Assembly (NCBI RefSeq): GCF_029227915.1
Contig: NC_079887.1
Location: forward strand, 22,751,650-22,815,649
Length of the DNA stretch: 64,000 nt
Direction of reading: 5' to 3'
From: Hydractinia symbiolongicarpus
Lineage: Eukaryota > Cnidaria > Hydrozoa > Anthoathecata > Hydractiniidae
In this document: in pieces, positions 13,201 through 28,200 of the stretch
Position numbering within the stretch: the first letter of the stretch is position 1
Layout: each line of letters opens with the position of its first letter
The notes under the pieces: model-generated
What the model saw: only the letters and a program-made list of their open reading frames with translations
What the model was told of the DNA's origin: nothing
Database searches by the model: none
Program-made: the position numbers and the translations under genes

Positions 13201-16200
13201 AAAACATATATTGGCGAAGGCGCATTCAAGAGTAAGTATTTTATTTATGGATTTTTCGTATCGTTCTCTGACTTTTTCATTAATTCATAGACACTGTAAC
13301 ACGAACTCTCTTTCTCATTAAGCTTGTTGTTCCTTAAATTAAAAAGAGGTTTGCTGAAAATTTGAAATATTTTCAGGAAGATGCTTTTTCAATTTATAAT
13401 TATCTTTTTTAAATTTTTTCATTTCACAAGTTCTATGTAGCTGTATTGGTTCAGAAGGGAGGGAGGGATATATTTTATATATATTTTATTGCTATTATAT
13501 ATTTTTACTGTTTGATTTTATTTTTTGATTCTTCTTTTTATAGCTTGTGGTTATTAGTCACATTTTTGTTATAAGTCAACCTGGAAAGGGTTGAGGTAAA
13601 TATTAAGTAATTGGAAAGAATTTTAAAAAAGGATGAATCTGTCAGAAAGTAGCAGCATCAATTACTTCTGCAATTTCTCGTTTTAAGGGCTATATATGTG
13701 CATGCGGAAAACATTCTCTATTGAGAATGGACACACCAATGTGCCTTGATAAAGATTCTAAATGTAAACCTAAAAGTGTCTTATATTTTTTCTAGGATGA
13801 CTATCTCCAGATGGTTGCCAGGCTAATATTGCATATCAAAGAAGTGCGTAAGTAATAAATATACATATTTAGGACAAATGATGATATTGGATTACTTGTA
13901 ATAATCCTTCTAATCAGCACACTTCCCCTTTACTTGTCTCTCTAAATTACAACCCCTCCTAAATGAATAACATTATATGCCTTTCTCTTTTAAAGGCCTT
14001 CTTTCGATAACTGCTTTTATTTATATAAAAATGTCTTATACTTGTGTTAAATTAAGAAATTAGAGTATATAAATTAGAATTTCCGTAAATGAAAGTGACA
14101 TTTTAAATGTATAAAATGTCTCCTCAGGCCTCCAAATGTTTTGTGATTTATTCAAAGTTTCCAAAGCTATTAAATACATGAAACAATAAGATGAGCTTGT
14201 GGAATGTATGCTTCAGTGGAAGTCGGGTATGTTGCTAACCAATGTGTTACTTGTGGCCTACACTCAACTATATACCTCCCTGCACTGCCCAGCCCTCAAA
14301 ATTAGACAAAAAATATATCAGCATAAAATCACTGATTAAAGTGTTTTTTCTTCCATAGAAAAGCAGCGAAAATGTAATGGAGAGACGAGATAATTGTTTT
14401 TCTTAGGATAGTGTGTTGCCTCATAGGGAAGTGCATTAAGCATATAACCAAATCAACCAAATAGTTTCGGCTTCTACTGCATCATTAAAAAACACTTTGG
14501 AATCACTTGTGGGTAAATTAACTTATTGTTAAAGACGCTAAAATACATTTTTTACTTTCATGGAAAGTTTATTATTAGTTCAACGTAATATGAATTTATG
14601 TGGGTGTTTTTAATAAATTATTTTTTATTTATTTTATTTTATTATTTTTTTTATTTTTAATAACTTTTTCTCCAGGAAGAAAAGCAATACTGTCAGTGTA
14701 GCCAAAGGGTAAAAACGTTTATAACTTCATCCTAATATTATACATATTATACATTTGTAAGCTTGTATAGACCTTACCCGCAAAATTTGATTGCAAACTG
14801 AATTGCAGATCCAAGGTTATGGGGTTATCAGCAAAAAAGTTAAGAGGCCTTAACGTGTCATTTTGGCAAAAAAAAAAATTATGTTAATCAATTCACCTTT
14901 ATAATATCTATTCTTTGATAAAGTTTAAATCCCTTACCATGTTTAAAATTACTTATGACAGAAAATGTCAAAATTTGCTATTACTTAAATATGACATCGT
15001 AATTTTGCAGCATAAATAAATCTGAAATTTTTATGTGAATATCTTGAGAATGAAAAAAGCTTTTTGAAAAAATTATAAAGACTGTTAACCTATTTTTTAA
15101 GCTCTATGATATGAGTCCAACATCATTTTATACTTTGAGTTTCCTTTAACCCCGTTCTTTGTATGTCCCAATACTTACCTATAAAGTTTGCCAAACTTCT
15201 TTCAAACTAAAATTGATAGCCTTACTGACTTTGCCTATGAACACCCTTCCTCATTGAGACTCAAAATGATGCTTTTTTTTTACATTATTGATTGACGAAA
15301 GGTGGAAGGCAAAAATCTTCTCACTGCTTTTTATGACCCGGTTTTTATTCCTAGTTAATTGTACACACTTCAATAATAGCAGTCTACCAGTGTAAATGTT
15401 TTAACTTGTATTTTTTATGTTTGTGTTTAATTTCTATTCCTCAGATGTTTTAAAGTAGCGAAATAATTTAGATAAATTACATTTTTTGGAAAAAAACAAA
15501 AAAAACAAGATGTGTTTTTTGGAATTTTAGTAAAATTACTTGTTGCTATTTTGCATGTACTTGGTTTTGCAGCGAAATTATTTGCCATGAAAAAAATGCT
15601 TTATGTATGAGAACGGAATAAAAACAATTTCAAGCTGACAATAATTAAAAAACCCTTAGGCTGAATACAAATTTCCTGTCTGGTTTAATATGTAATAGTG
15701 TAGTTTTTATAAACATGGTTAATTTAAGGGACATTGAATTTCAAGTTAGTAGAAACTAGGGCTGAAATTTGGTGGGGAGGAGAAGGAGAGTGAGTTATTC
15801 TAAGTTAGATAAAAATAAAAAAGTTTGGTTTAGTATTCCTAAAATAATATAATTCACTACTTTCGTTAACACACTTGAGGTAAATTCGGAACAGTCCTTT
15901 CTAAAAACAGAAACATTCTATGCAGAATTCGAAAGTCCCTGTACAATAAATTCTTGTTAGCAAAACATTACGAGTTCGGCTCTTACAGAAGAATTTGAAA
16001 AGTTAAATGTGCAACTAAAATTTAGTTAGAGCGAATATTGAAGTAAATTTTTCAACTAGGTAGCTAGCTAGCTTGCCAAGAATAACATGGTCTTTGGTAA
16101 TTTAATATATTGACTGAGTAATTAAAAAGCAGAAGGAATGAGTTTGAAAATGGATATCAGATAGTTGTTTTTTATCAACAATGTAGCTGAGTTAACTGAT

Positions 16201-19200
16201 GTTGAAGAAGCATCCAGACAATGTTGCTAACTCTGGTTATTTTAACAGTTAAACAATTTTGTTGTTTCTATCCTATGAAATTTTTTTTTTGATAAATGTA
16301 TTGTAGGAGTTAGATGTATGATTATATATCTAACTCCTACAATACATTTATCGATAAAAAATTTTCATAAGATAGAAACAACAACATTGCTTTCCAATGC
16401 TTCTTAAAACTTTTTTTTTCTTGCTCGCGTTTTAAGCTACCATTTTTTTTTGACGGACGGCATTGCTGCTCCATATCCATATAACAAAATTTACGATAGG
16501 TTTTTAATATACGGGGAGGGTTGAGGGGTGTTAATAAATTTAATTTGGGTGATGAAATTTTCCGCAATTGGGTGTTGTCTTCCCACCTGCCCTACAATTA
16601 GGTTACCAAGAGTACAATTCATAATAGAAATCTCTTCACAAGTCAGTCGTATTTAATTTATCAGCGGGTAGTTGTACAATTTCTGTCAATTTCTTATTCT
16701 TTGCTGTTTTATGACTTCAATAATAAATCTTTAAAAGTAAATATGGTATTTCTTTTGCGAATTCTTGTTGCGAAAAATTATTGAATCATGAAGTAAGGCA
16801 TCCTTTGTTTTTGTTTTTAAGAGTTTTTTAAATGGCACTACCTCTTAATATAATATTCTTGACATACTTTGTCATGCTGGAATTGTATTATGCTTTTTAC
16901 AGTGACATGTTACCTCTATTATATATTTTTACCCCTCTAATGCAACATAAAGTGTTAATGCCCCTTATATGGTCTTTTTGAGTGATTTTGAATCGAAATT
17001 TGTGTCTAGAGTTCTTATTAGAAGATTTTGTGGCTATGAGTGTGTGGATTATAGATGATGTAGGTGCTTGGAACAGGATGTCTCAATGAGGCTTGGGCTT
17101 TACATAGTAGCTACTAAAACTTTTTTTTAATGATTCATGGAACCTCGATTTGAAAATGAATATAGATGTAGCCTACTTTTAAATTTGTGTGGAATGTGAA
17201 ATTTACATATATAATTCAATTTTTTTAAATTAATGCTTAACTTAGAAGGTAAAGAAAGTGTTTCGTATACAACAGTTTCAAATACAACAATTCTTTAATT
17301 TTCTTTAATTTCACACACTAATTTTTTTGCTTACTTGCTTTGGATTAGAATAATTTGTCTGCTTCCTTACTTCAGATTTGAATAACTGTATGTATCTCAC
17401 TTGTTATGCATAAATTTGTTCTTATATAAACAAAGGTTTTTTCTAATATTTCGTTTTCATCAAAAAAGTTTTTTTATTTTTACCATAAGTACTTACTATA
17501 TCAAGCGCACAACCCTTTGTTCTTGCCACTGTTTCTTGCCAATGTTCGCTGAGAGTGTTATTTTTGTTGAACCAGTAATATTGTTGCTGAGGTGTCTCCT
17601 TTACCCCAATTTTGGGACTTTAGCATGTCATTTACACATTTTATTTAGGAGGGGCACATGTGGTACAACAAGATGGACAATATATAGGTAATTTTTGTGT
17701 GATTAAAAAGTTGGTTTAATGCTGGCAGAGAATATATTAGTATCCTATTACATTTTGCAGAAGGCTTTTATTTAAATGTGTGTAAGCACAATGTCAACTG
17801 AAAAACTAAATGATGATTCAATATCGAAAGAGTAGAAGTGCCAAAGCTTATCCACTTTAAGGTCAAGGAAACATTGTTTATCCACATGTATTAACTACAA
17901 TTCTCAAATCTGCATTTGACTTATTTTTCCCCTTTTTAATTTTTATAAGAAATATCTTTATCATCAGATAGAGATTGTAAGTACTGTTAACTGCTCGCTA
18001 AATGTGGGATATTAAAGAAATTAAGAAGTGACTTTATAATTGAAATATATAATTATAAGTATAATATAAAGTATTATAAATATATAATTATAAGTATATT
18101 TGTGAGGACATACAAGGCGACAACTTCCCATACAACTATTGTATTATTTTTTTGTGTGTATAAATAAGGATGTAAAATGAGAAATCTTCCTTGGTTTCTG
18201 AGTATATCAGATAGATATATAAATTTGTGAATATGGGAAGATGTATCAGTGGTGTTAAGTTGATCTTCTCGGACATTACATACTTACTAGCCGAAATGGC
18301 CAGTAGAAAAATCTACTTAAGCGAAAGAACAAAAGGACTGCCTTTCAGGAGATGGTGTCAGACTCATTTCCAATTTTTTTGGCCTCCAACTTAAAAGTGC
18401 ACTGCAATGGCTTCACTAATTTTAATAATATTATTGATGTCAATCATTGTAATTAAGTAATGTTTAAATAGCTGATAAACAAATTCTGATAAATCATTTC
18501 CTTTGGAAGGGACAGATTTTAGCCTAGTTCAGTATTTTCAGTCATAGACAAGCTTGAAAAGTGAGCAACACATCCATATGATCTGTGGACGTAGTGCTGC
18601 AATGAAGATTTTTTTTTACACAAAGAATACAATGTATTAACTACAATTAATTTAGGTAAAAATTTTTCTAAACTAAACTTTTTGTGCAACCAATTTTTAC
18701 AAGATTGAACAAAAGTTCTGTTACAGTTAACCAATGATATTTTTGTTTTTGCTTTTGTATTTATTTTGCTGTCACACTTTTGAATAGTTAAAGTAATCTG
18801 AACAAAAATGTTTACTCCATTGTTATAATTTAACGATATAATACTGTTTCAGTGTTTGAAACACTGACTTCAAGACTGAATGATCTACAAAAGTAAAGGG
18901 AATTCCCCTTTGTTACAATATGAAACCAGGAGTCGTTGTTTTTGTATTGTATGTTCTGTGTGTACGTGAGAAGTGGGTTATAAATAATTGAAATACTTTC
19001 AGTTTTCATGCAGGCAGAATGTGCACTGAGGAGAAATTTTATGAGAAGCATTGTTATCCTTTGGAGTTAATGAAAACATAATGGTTATGAAAAGCTTTCA
19101 CGAAAAACTACACTCAAAATGAGCACGCGATATTTACTTTTGTTGCAAAAAGTTAAACAAGATGTAAAAGGTCAAGTCATTTTGATAAGCTGATTGTAAA

Positions 19201-22200
19201 CAAAGAAAAATTGGATGTATCTACTGTAATCCTCTCACCTCAAAGTATTTTAAAATCACTATCATCCTCCCTCATACTTTTTAATGACAGCTCATTAAAT
19301 GCTTTTGTGTGTTAGAACTGGTTGCTATTTTAATAAAGCATTACCAATTATTTTAATGGTAAACTACCTTTTAATGTGAATGTAAAACACAAGTGCTAGT
19401 AAGAACCAGGCATCCACGTTCCCAGAATTTTTAATAATGGTATTTACCTGGTAGATGGTTTCGTACTTTTAAAACTTTAAATGAAAGAAGTAACGGAATA
19501 TTGTTGTCACTAAATGTTAACCTGATAAAGTGTTGATTTTTTTATTACATCTTTTTTATATTTACAAATACACACTAATTTGTTGGAAGCTGCAACGGTT
19601 TAAGAAGTTGGGGTGTAGAAAGGATTTGTAGTTATGGAGGCTTTTTAAAACTTTTATTAAATAGCTATTTCAAATTGAATTCTACTGTTCAGATTTTAGA
19701 TGTTGGCTTTCATGCTAAAAGATTATTTTAATGTTTGAAACCTGTCATTTTTAAGCATTATTAAAACTGGACATTATTTAATGTTTAAGATGACATGTTA
19801 TCTTTCTCAAATGTTTTTTTGTTACCACAAATTTTCATGTTTTATTTTAAAGCAGGAAAGTGTATGGCTTACATTAACTTAAGGGCAGATGTTCAGAGTT
19901 GTTATATTTTTGTTTTGTTTTTAATAGGTTTTTATTTCACCTCAAAAACATTCAAAAATTAGCATTCTCTTTTTTTTTAAAAAAAACAGGAAAATATTTT
20001 AGGTTTTACTGTCTTAGTTTTTAAAAACAAAGACACAATGTGTGTGTATTTTTATCTTCATTGTTTTGAAAAGAGTAAAATTTTGATTGTAAGGTTGTTG
20101 ATAAACCCTAAATGATCTCTTTAAGATTTTTCAATGAGTATTGAGAATGTTATTATGTCTTATTTGGCTAACAGAAGTTTGTTTTTTCACTGCATGGCTG
20201 CAGAAAAAAAGATGATAAAGTATTTGATCTTTTTATTCCGGATAGTTCGTGCAATATTTATTTGCATGAAAGAGCATGGATACATCCACGTTAATGAGTA
20301 TCACAATTTAAATAATAACTTTCAGTGTGTACTCATGTTGCTGTTGGTGTTGCCATGGCGTTGTATGTAACTTTTAGATGAATGACGTTAATTTCATGAC
20401 CCTTTAATCTGACATACATTCTAGAGTGATGATGTTATAACTATATGTTAGGAAAAAAGATTTTTTTGGAAATTTGGTTTTTAAGGAATTCTTTATAGAT
20501 GATTGTTTTAAAATGAATATGTTATGTTTTGTAATTAATTCTGAGCACATGGTATAAATTATTTTATGTCCTTGTGTTGGACAGTAATAAATTCAGGATG
20601 GATTGCTCATACTATTTTTCTCTATCTAGCATATCATGACTGGAATTCTCATAGTCCCTGGTTTTTGTTGATTTTCTCTTTAAAATAGCTTTTCTAAAAA
20701 GCAAATATAATGTTTTATTGTATTTGTAAAGAGAAACTAGAAAGTATAATATAAGGATTGGAGAAATAGATATTCCTGGCAGATTCACGATGAGGATTAG
20801 AATTCCAAGAGGTGAAATTTTTTAATAATATTTCTGTCAATACTTATAACTTTTATCAGTTTGTTGTCTTGACCAGGGTGGTCACATCCTCTAATAACCT
20901 AAAATTTTGTACTCAAAATAATGATTCTTTCTAAAATCTCATGAAATTGTTTACGGTGACGTCCATTTTTTTAAATAGTTATTACCTTTAATGTGACAAA
21001 AAGTTACAATATTCAGTAGGGCTTATGATGAAGTGCTTTTTCAGCGTTTTGCATAAAAGCAAAATGTTTCTTTTATGTTCCGCAAAATTTAAAAATCGGC
21101 CTAAAGAACCAAATATGGAATAGTTTTTATACATTTTTTAGTGTTTTCTCCTAAAATTTTAACCCTCCTAAAATATCTTAAAGTTATAAAGTATTCGATC
21201 TTTGGCCACCACGGTTCAACACATCCGTATGTCAGTGAAATAGAGTAGGTTTTAATTTATGCGCATAAAACTATTAACTATATTAACACAATTATTACTC
21301 CTTTTTTGTTTTTTTGCAAGTTTTTGCTTAAAACATACACTTCCCTAGGACAGACGACCATCAGTGTAAGCTTTTGAGAGGGGAAAGTAGTAGTGATGTT
21401 ACATGGTTTGTGACATGCTCATAACAATTGTCAACTGTTAAAATGACTTGACTGATACAAATTTGACTTGTTTTCAAAGTTCCTTCATGTCTAGTGTACA
21501 GGCTCAGGAGTTAAATAGTTAGAAAACTTCCCTTGCCTTTTTTCGAATTTGTTCTTGCACCATAGTTTTGTTGATTGTGGGTTTGTTATGTTGCAAAGTA
21601 AATGTGTTTTTTGTAATAATCAACTAATATATTGGACTCTTGGTGCTAAATAGCTAACTCCTACAATATTGAGAAAAGTTGAAGAACAGGGTTCTTAAGG
21701 GTATCAAAAGGGTCCTGCTATAAAAATTTTCAAAAATATCTGTTAAAGTTAAGAAACACCAAGGTTAAACTGAAAAAGTATGCATTCTGTTTGTCAGTGG
21801 TTTCAAGTTTAGTATACTAGTGCGTAGCTTCGTAAATATCAAATAAACTGATTTTAGCATTCACTTCCCTTAAATTTGCTTGATTTTAATTTTCACCCTT
21901 TGTTTATTTTCTTGACAGGTTCTATGGTTAATCCAGGTGGCACTGGTGCCAATCCACCTTCAATTCAACAATCAGCAATGAACACCTCCACACCACAACA
22001 ACAAACAATGAAAGCTTTACAAAACAGTCTGGTTCAACAACTTAACCAGAAAGCACAAAAAAACGCACAAAATATAGCGCAGTCAACGAGTCAACCAATG
22101 CAAGTGACTATGCAAGGAAGTCAAATTATTAACCGTGGACAAAATATGATGACGCAACAACAACCGCAGCAAGCACCACAGCCTACTATGCAAAAACAAC

Positions 22201-25200
22201 ATATACAAGCCAATCAACCATTCTCGATTGGTAACCCACTACAACAAGGTTTAGCTGGTGTGAACATGATGGTCAATGTGACATCAGCAATGGTAAGACT
22301 GTTAAAACTGAAATGTTGAGAATACAACTTATAGATAATAATTTTTGTGACACAACTCTTTCCGTGAAACTCTTGTGGCTTTTGTCGTTGCTTAGTAGGA
22401 ATGAAAAATGATTAAATTTTTTTGTGCATGACATCAAAATTACTACGTTAAATTGTTAAGGTAATAGAGTATATACTTTCGATATGTATTATTTTGATAT
22501 TGTTGTAATGTGTAAAAATTTAATAGATTTTCAACTTACATCAATACTAAACATTTTAAGCTTTTTGACTTCTCACTAATGTTTCACCCACGCTTTATAT
22601 TTTTAAAACACCTCCATAAGATTGCACTTTCAGTGTTGTTTAATGTGCATCGTTTTATTCGTTAATACTTTGGCATTGAACTAATCACAGTATGTGCTAC
22701 ATTTCGCTTTAGAAGATCGATAAAACAATATCATTTCAGCTTAAAAAAATCACCTGTTTTGCTATTAACTTTCAAAAGGTTGTGTTATGAATCTAAAAGC
22801 TTAAATGACATGTTTTGTAATAAAAAGCAGAGTACGATGCAAATAGGCATCCCAATGTTTGAACTGCATTGATACACAACTGCACCAAAAACTGCAATAC
22901 TGATTTTTTGCAAAGAAATAGATCCTTTCTTCTTTTAACAAAATTACCCGCTGTTTAGCTTTTGTTGCATTGCAACAAGATTACAGAAGCAAAAATTACT
23001 TCTTTTGTAACCTATTTTCTTCAAGTCAACGCAACCAATGCAGCTGCAACAACAGAAAATGCAACAAGTACAGCATCTTTCTCAGCAACAACAAATGCAG
23101 TTACAACAACAACAGCAACAGCAACAACAGAATCAACAACAAAAAAATCAGCAACAACAACAGCAACAGTTGCAACAACAACAACAACAACAACAAAATA
23201 CATTAATGCAACAGAAAGAACGTTTGATCATGAAGAAGGTTCAGCAATTTAAAATTCAAAACCAAATGCCAGGTGCACCGTTTTCTCCTTTTCTTTACTA
23301 TGTACTGAATGGTGTATGATTCTTAAAGTTGATAATTTATGAAACAAATAATTCAGATCTGCGTAAAAAGAATTTTCTCAAACAATCGAAATGCATGTAT
23401 AATTTATTCAAATCTTGATAAAACCCTATATAAATCCTTTTAAATCTGTACTTTGTGCTGAAGTGTGTGTAGTGATACTTAAGTATATACGATGAAAGCT
23501 AAGGACTCATTTTAATACCAATATTCTGTTCAAAATGGGGTAATTTTTGTGCTTTTCACTGGCTAACGACTCACGGTTAATGCTTTGCGCTACAGGCTAG
23601 TAGTTTTTTGTAATATTTGTTTAAACATTCACTTATTTTAACAGGTGTAAGCCAGGGTAATGTTATGTCTTCGAATCAGCTACTAGCATCACAGGGATTT
23701 ACGGTACCTTCCATAAAGACTTCAGCTCCCACCCAACAGCCCAAAGCGCAACCGCAAGCTCCACTTTCCAAACACATGTCCGCACCATCCCCACAAACGA
23801 GTATACAACCTGCACCATCTCCACAGCAGGTTTGTTCCATTTCATAGTATTGGAAGGTTCATTCAATGTCCAAAAATATAGTGCTTTCTTAATAAATGCT
23901 TTGTTTCTATTAGCCCACTCCATCACCTGGCAGTTACAACCCTCCATCTGTTGGTCCTTCTCCTAGTCCACTGACACCTGCAGAGGAACAACAATACTAT
24001 GAAAAGGTAACTTCTTGCTTGTAACCTGAAAAATTACTGAAGAGTGAACTCGTTGTCAGAAATGCAATTCTTTATTGTTTTTTTTAGTTAAGAGAGATGA
24101 GCAAGTACATAGATCCCTTGACAAAATTGATCAACCAAATGCCTACTGGCGATGGTTCGTTGCTTTTGTTGTTATTGTTGTTATTATTGTTGTTGTTAGT
24201 GTTTTTGTGTGTATTATTGTTGGTATTGCTGTTGTTGTTGCTGTTTTTGGTATTATTGTTTTTATTATTGTTGTTCTATGCCTGCTTTTTTGCCAGACAA
24301 AACTACCAATTTTATAATTAGCTGGTTATTAAACGTTGCGTGGGAGGTGATTAAATAGTTTTTCAAAATAAATGAACGTTACCTAATATTTCTCCTAGAC
24401 CACAAAAGAGATCGTGATAAAATGAATGGTTTACTGGATATGTTGAAAAATAACAAAAGGTATAATAAAATTCTTGGCTGACAGACTACCTGTAACATGT
24501 CCGGTCAACAATCCTAGCATTTATGGAACCTCCCGGGGCTAGTTGTCTTCACAATACTTTTTTTCTCCTGCTCCTCTTACAATGATACTTTTTAAATTTG
24601 CTTCATCTGTGGTATGTTTGTTCTGCTAACAAAATAAATACCATAAGTAATGGTATATATTATATAATGAAGTTAAAATAAGTGAAACGTTATCTTCAAA
24701 TACACTCCCTTTTTATGACAAAAAAGAATAATTTTGCTAAAAAACGCAGTAAAGGGTTTGAAACAAAATTTGTAAGAGATAAAAACTGTTGGTACCAGGC
24801 TCCCTTTGCTATTTTTCTTAGATGCATTTGTTCTACAAGACTTTTAACTTTAATGCAATGATGCTTTGAATGTACACTGAAAGAGTTTATTGAATTTTTC
24901 AATTTTAAGAGGATGGATCTATATGAGAAGAGGAGTTTAATAAACATTTCTATTTGTTTTCACTTTTCGCATAATGTCCAAATTTCAACATTGGCATCGT
25001 TGACCACATCTTACAGTATTTGGAATCGTTTTTCATGAAAATCATCAATTGGGAAATTCAACATTTGTAAATGTTTCAAATAAGCGCCCCTTGAAATGAG
25101 GGCGTTTTATTAAGGGGGCGCCTAATAGAAAGGTGTTTATTCAAAGCATTACGGTGATTGATCCTGTTACTGTTACAATAACGTTCTTTTCAGATAATAC

Positions 25201-28200
25201 TGCGTGTTTTCTTGTTTTTTTTTTGAATTTCAATAAAGAAGTCTTTAGAATCCATTCGAACTCTGTGCATTTAACACTATTTGGATGTTCTCCTTTTATT
25301 TGAGTTAATCTATTGAGGTAAAATTTTATGACATCACGTGCATTTTCATATTCGTTGTTTTTTTAGAACGCGACTAACCGTGCTGGCAAGATGTGAACCT
25401 GTTCTTGTCCGACTGTTCCCTGTGAGTCAACATGTAGCTACAGTCAATTATTTTTGAAATTTTTACCGCAGAGTTCTCTGTTTTCAAATTTTTTTCTCTT
25501 ATGGATACTGAAAACCTTTTAACTTTCAAAATATTTCATTTTCATTATTTTGGGACTAAAAAAGTTGCTCAAAGGTTTTCTTTTTTCCAACATCACGTTC
25601 TCATTCGAGCCTAACTTTTCAAAAGTTTTCGTTGTATTTTTTTTTATGATCACCGTGAGCTTTTTAGCCTTGATTTATCATTTTCTGAATGTTTTTTTCT
25701 TTTTATTTATAGGATGTGAGTTCAAATACGTCAAGCATGCAATCAACACCTCCAAAAATACCAATGCCACAGACGGGAGAGGTGGTGAAAAATGTCATGT
25801 CCTCATCACAACTTATGACTGAGACAAGACAAAATATTCTACCTGGTATGCTAGCGCTGAATGCACCCATGATCAGGTACATAAAATCACTTTCAACCAA
25901 TCAAATACAAGTTATGCTAATTAATAATTCCACTAAATGACCCATGATCAGGTACATAAAATCACTTTCTTTCAACCAATCAAATACAAGTTATGCTAAT
26001 TAATAATTCCACTAAATGCACCCATGATCAGGTACATAAAATCACTTTCAACCAATCAAATACAAGTTATGCTGTGTAACAGTTCCACTAAATGCACCCT
26101 TAATGGGCTTTTCCCCAGCATTAAGAAGATACATGTCTGAAATTGTCTTTCAACGCGTACACAACACGAGAAACATAGTAGTGGTATTTTTTCTTTCTTT
26201 TTTTGGCCTGAGATGTACTCTTTATGTGATGAAACAAGCAGGGAGGGGTGGGGCGGGGTTTAAGGGGTGTTTATTAAATTTTTAAATTAAAGAGACATTT
26301 TACTTTCTTTTATTCAATATATTTGTTTTTTATATACTCCACTACAACATGAAAAACCACAGAATTTCTTCGATCGTCACCTTTTTAGCATGACAAAATA
26401 AGACACCAATATGACGTCATCTTTCTAATCTTAGTGTCCCTCATTATGAAGTGTTTTTAATACGCTGTTATAATTGCTATGTTATATTTTTGAAAAGCTA
26501 TTTGTTTGGTTGATAATGCTTGGTGACGTCATCTTTTTTTCTAAATCGTACAATTAAGATTTAACACGAAAACGAAGCTGTTGTTGTTTTGTTGAATTTG
26601 ATTGTAGATCGATTGTGTGCATTTCGTGGGAGAACTTTTTATTTATTTATCTCTTTTGTTGATGATTACTGCAAATACATTTAATTTCCAAGTAATTATA
26701 TATTTTGAAAACATTATCCCCGCTTTTATTTTCAGTCCGCCTCCACCACCACCTAAATCTCGCAAAAGACAATCCTCGTCACCAGACTCCCCTCCAGCCA
26801 AGAAGTCTCCTCTCCCGCGAGCTCTACAAATGGAGATTGTTCACTTGTTTGAGAAATTCAAGATTAGTTTGGACCAATCACAGGCTGTCGACAGGACAGG
26901 CGTCACCGTTCTGTGTCGATGCAGTAAGTTCTAAATACTTTTTTATGGCACAGAATGTTGGGGCGTGGCATTTTTCGAATCTAATAAATTTAAAGTCATA
27001 ATAAATATTCAGATGCGTGAGAAGTGTGTTGCGTTTAAAATGTAAGATTCAGATTAAACGCTCACCCGTGGTTTATTTATTCTTATCGTCCTGAAAGTGT
27101 TTATTTTTAAATGGAACGAACTGTTGATGTGGGACCTACTATATCAGTCGAAGTTAGCAGGGACAAAATGTGTTTGTTGCCACATGTACCCACTGTGCTA
27201 GAATTTTACAGTATAGATGAAAAGAATAATTTAGGCGTACTGTCAATTTGTTTTATAGTCTTGAAATTTTTACTCTTAAAATAATTTACTCTTTGCTCAC
27301 ATTGTATTTTTTTTAATATACGGTCATTGATACATAAAAATTATTGGAAAACATAACTGTACGTTACTATGTTTTAGGAGAAGAAAATATGTCTCAGAAA
27401 TCTGGTACCTTATCAGTACGCATTCCTGGAAATTACCCCAAGAGTGAACCCAACTATACGCTGAACACTTTCAGTAAGTAATTTGTCATTTGGTTTTTTT
27501 TTTACTGGCACAGTGTTTTGGTCTCAGTTTAAATGAGTACTAAATTGCAGAGCGGCTTCTGGACACTGGAAATATAAACACATTAGGCCTAGATAAATTT
27601 TAAAACCTTGGATATCTAACATTCTCTAGAGAAGCCTTGAAAATTTTGAAATATTATTCCACAAACATTTTTGTTAAAAACGATAGTGCTATTTTTTTTC
27701 GCATCTACTGGAGATGTACATAGATTTTTTCATACCGTAAATTTGCTAATAAACGCCCTTCTTCTTTTTGACGCCCCCACCCCCACCCCCCTTGAAAGCA
27801 AAATATTAAATAGACGCCCCTCTCTAATTAACGTCCCCTCTTTTTTATCGCCTCCCTCCTTAGGAGGGGCGTTTATTAGAAATATATTTTCAGCAGAATT
27901 TTCTCATATATGTTGTCATACAAAGTATGACATTTTTCGATAATAAAAAGGCTATTATACCATAAATTAATTTTTAAATGAACGCCCTCCTTTTATCAAC
28001 GCCTCCATAAATAAACGCCCCGGGCGTTTATTAGAGGATTTACGGTATTTGAATGATTTTAGGAAGTTTACAGCGTTGGTTTTACATACATGTCTCTGTA
28101 TGAGAAGCTGAGTATCTAGGCTACAATAACTTAAGTTGTGAGGTGAATTGCAACTTAAAAGAAAGCTTTCTTGGTCTTTTTGATCAGGACAGCCAAAAAA

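Noticed and set aside
14682-14710. Possible extra MED15 exon between 13847 and 17649
   Set aside because: It has an acceptor-like tract and a donor-like GT. However, the frame entered from the previous exon hits a stop, and the alternative acceptor leaves the wrong phase for the next exon.
22962-23252. Long frames in other phases and on the minus strand over the CAA tract
   Set aside because: Triplet repeats open all frames. The polyglutamine phase joins both neighbouring MED15 exons.
24075-24321. Poly-valine and poly-leucine frames
   Set aside because: They read a (TTG)n intronic microsatellite after a clear MED15 splice donor.
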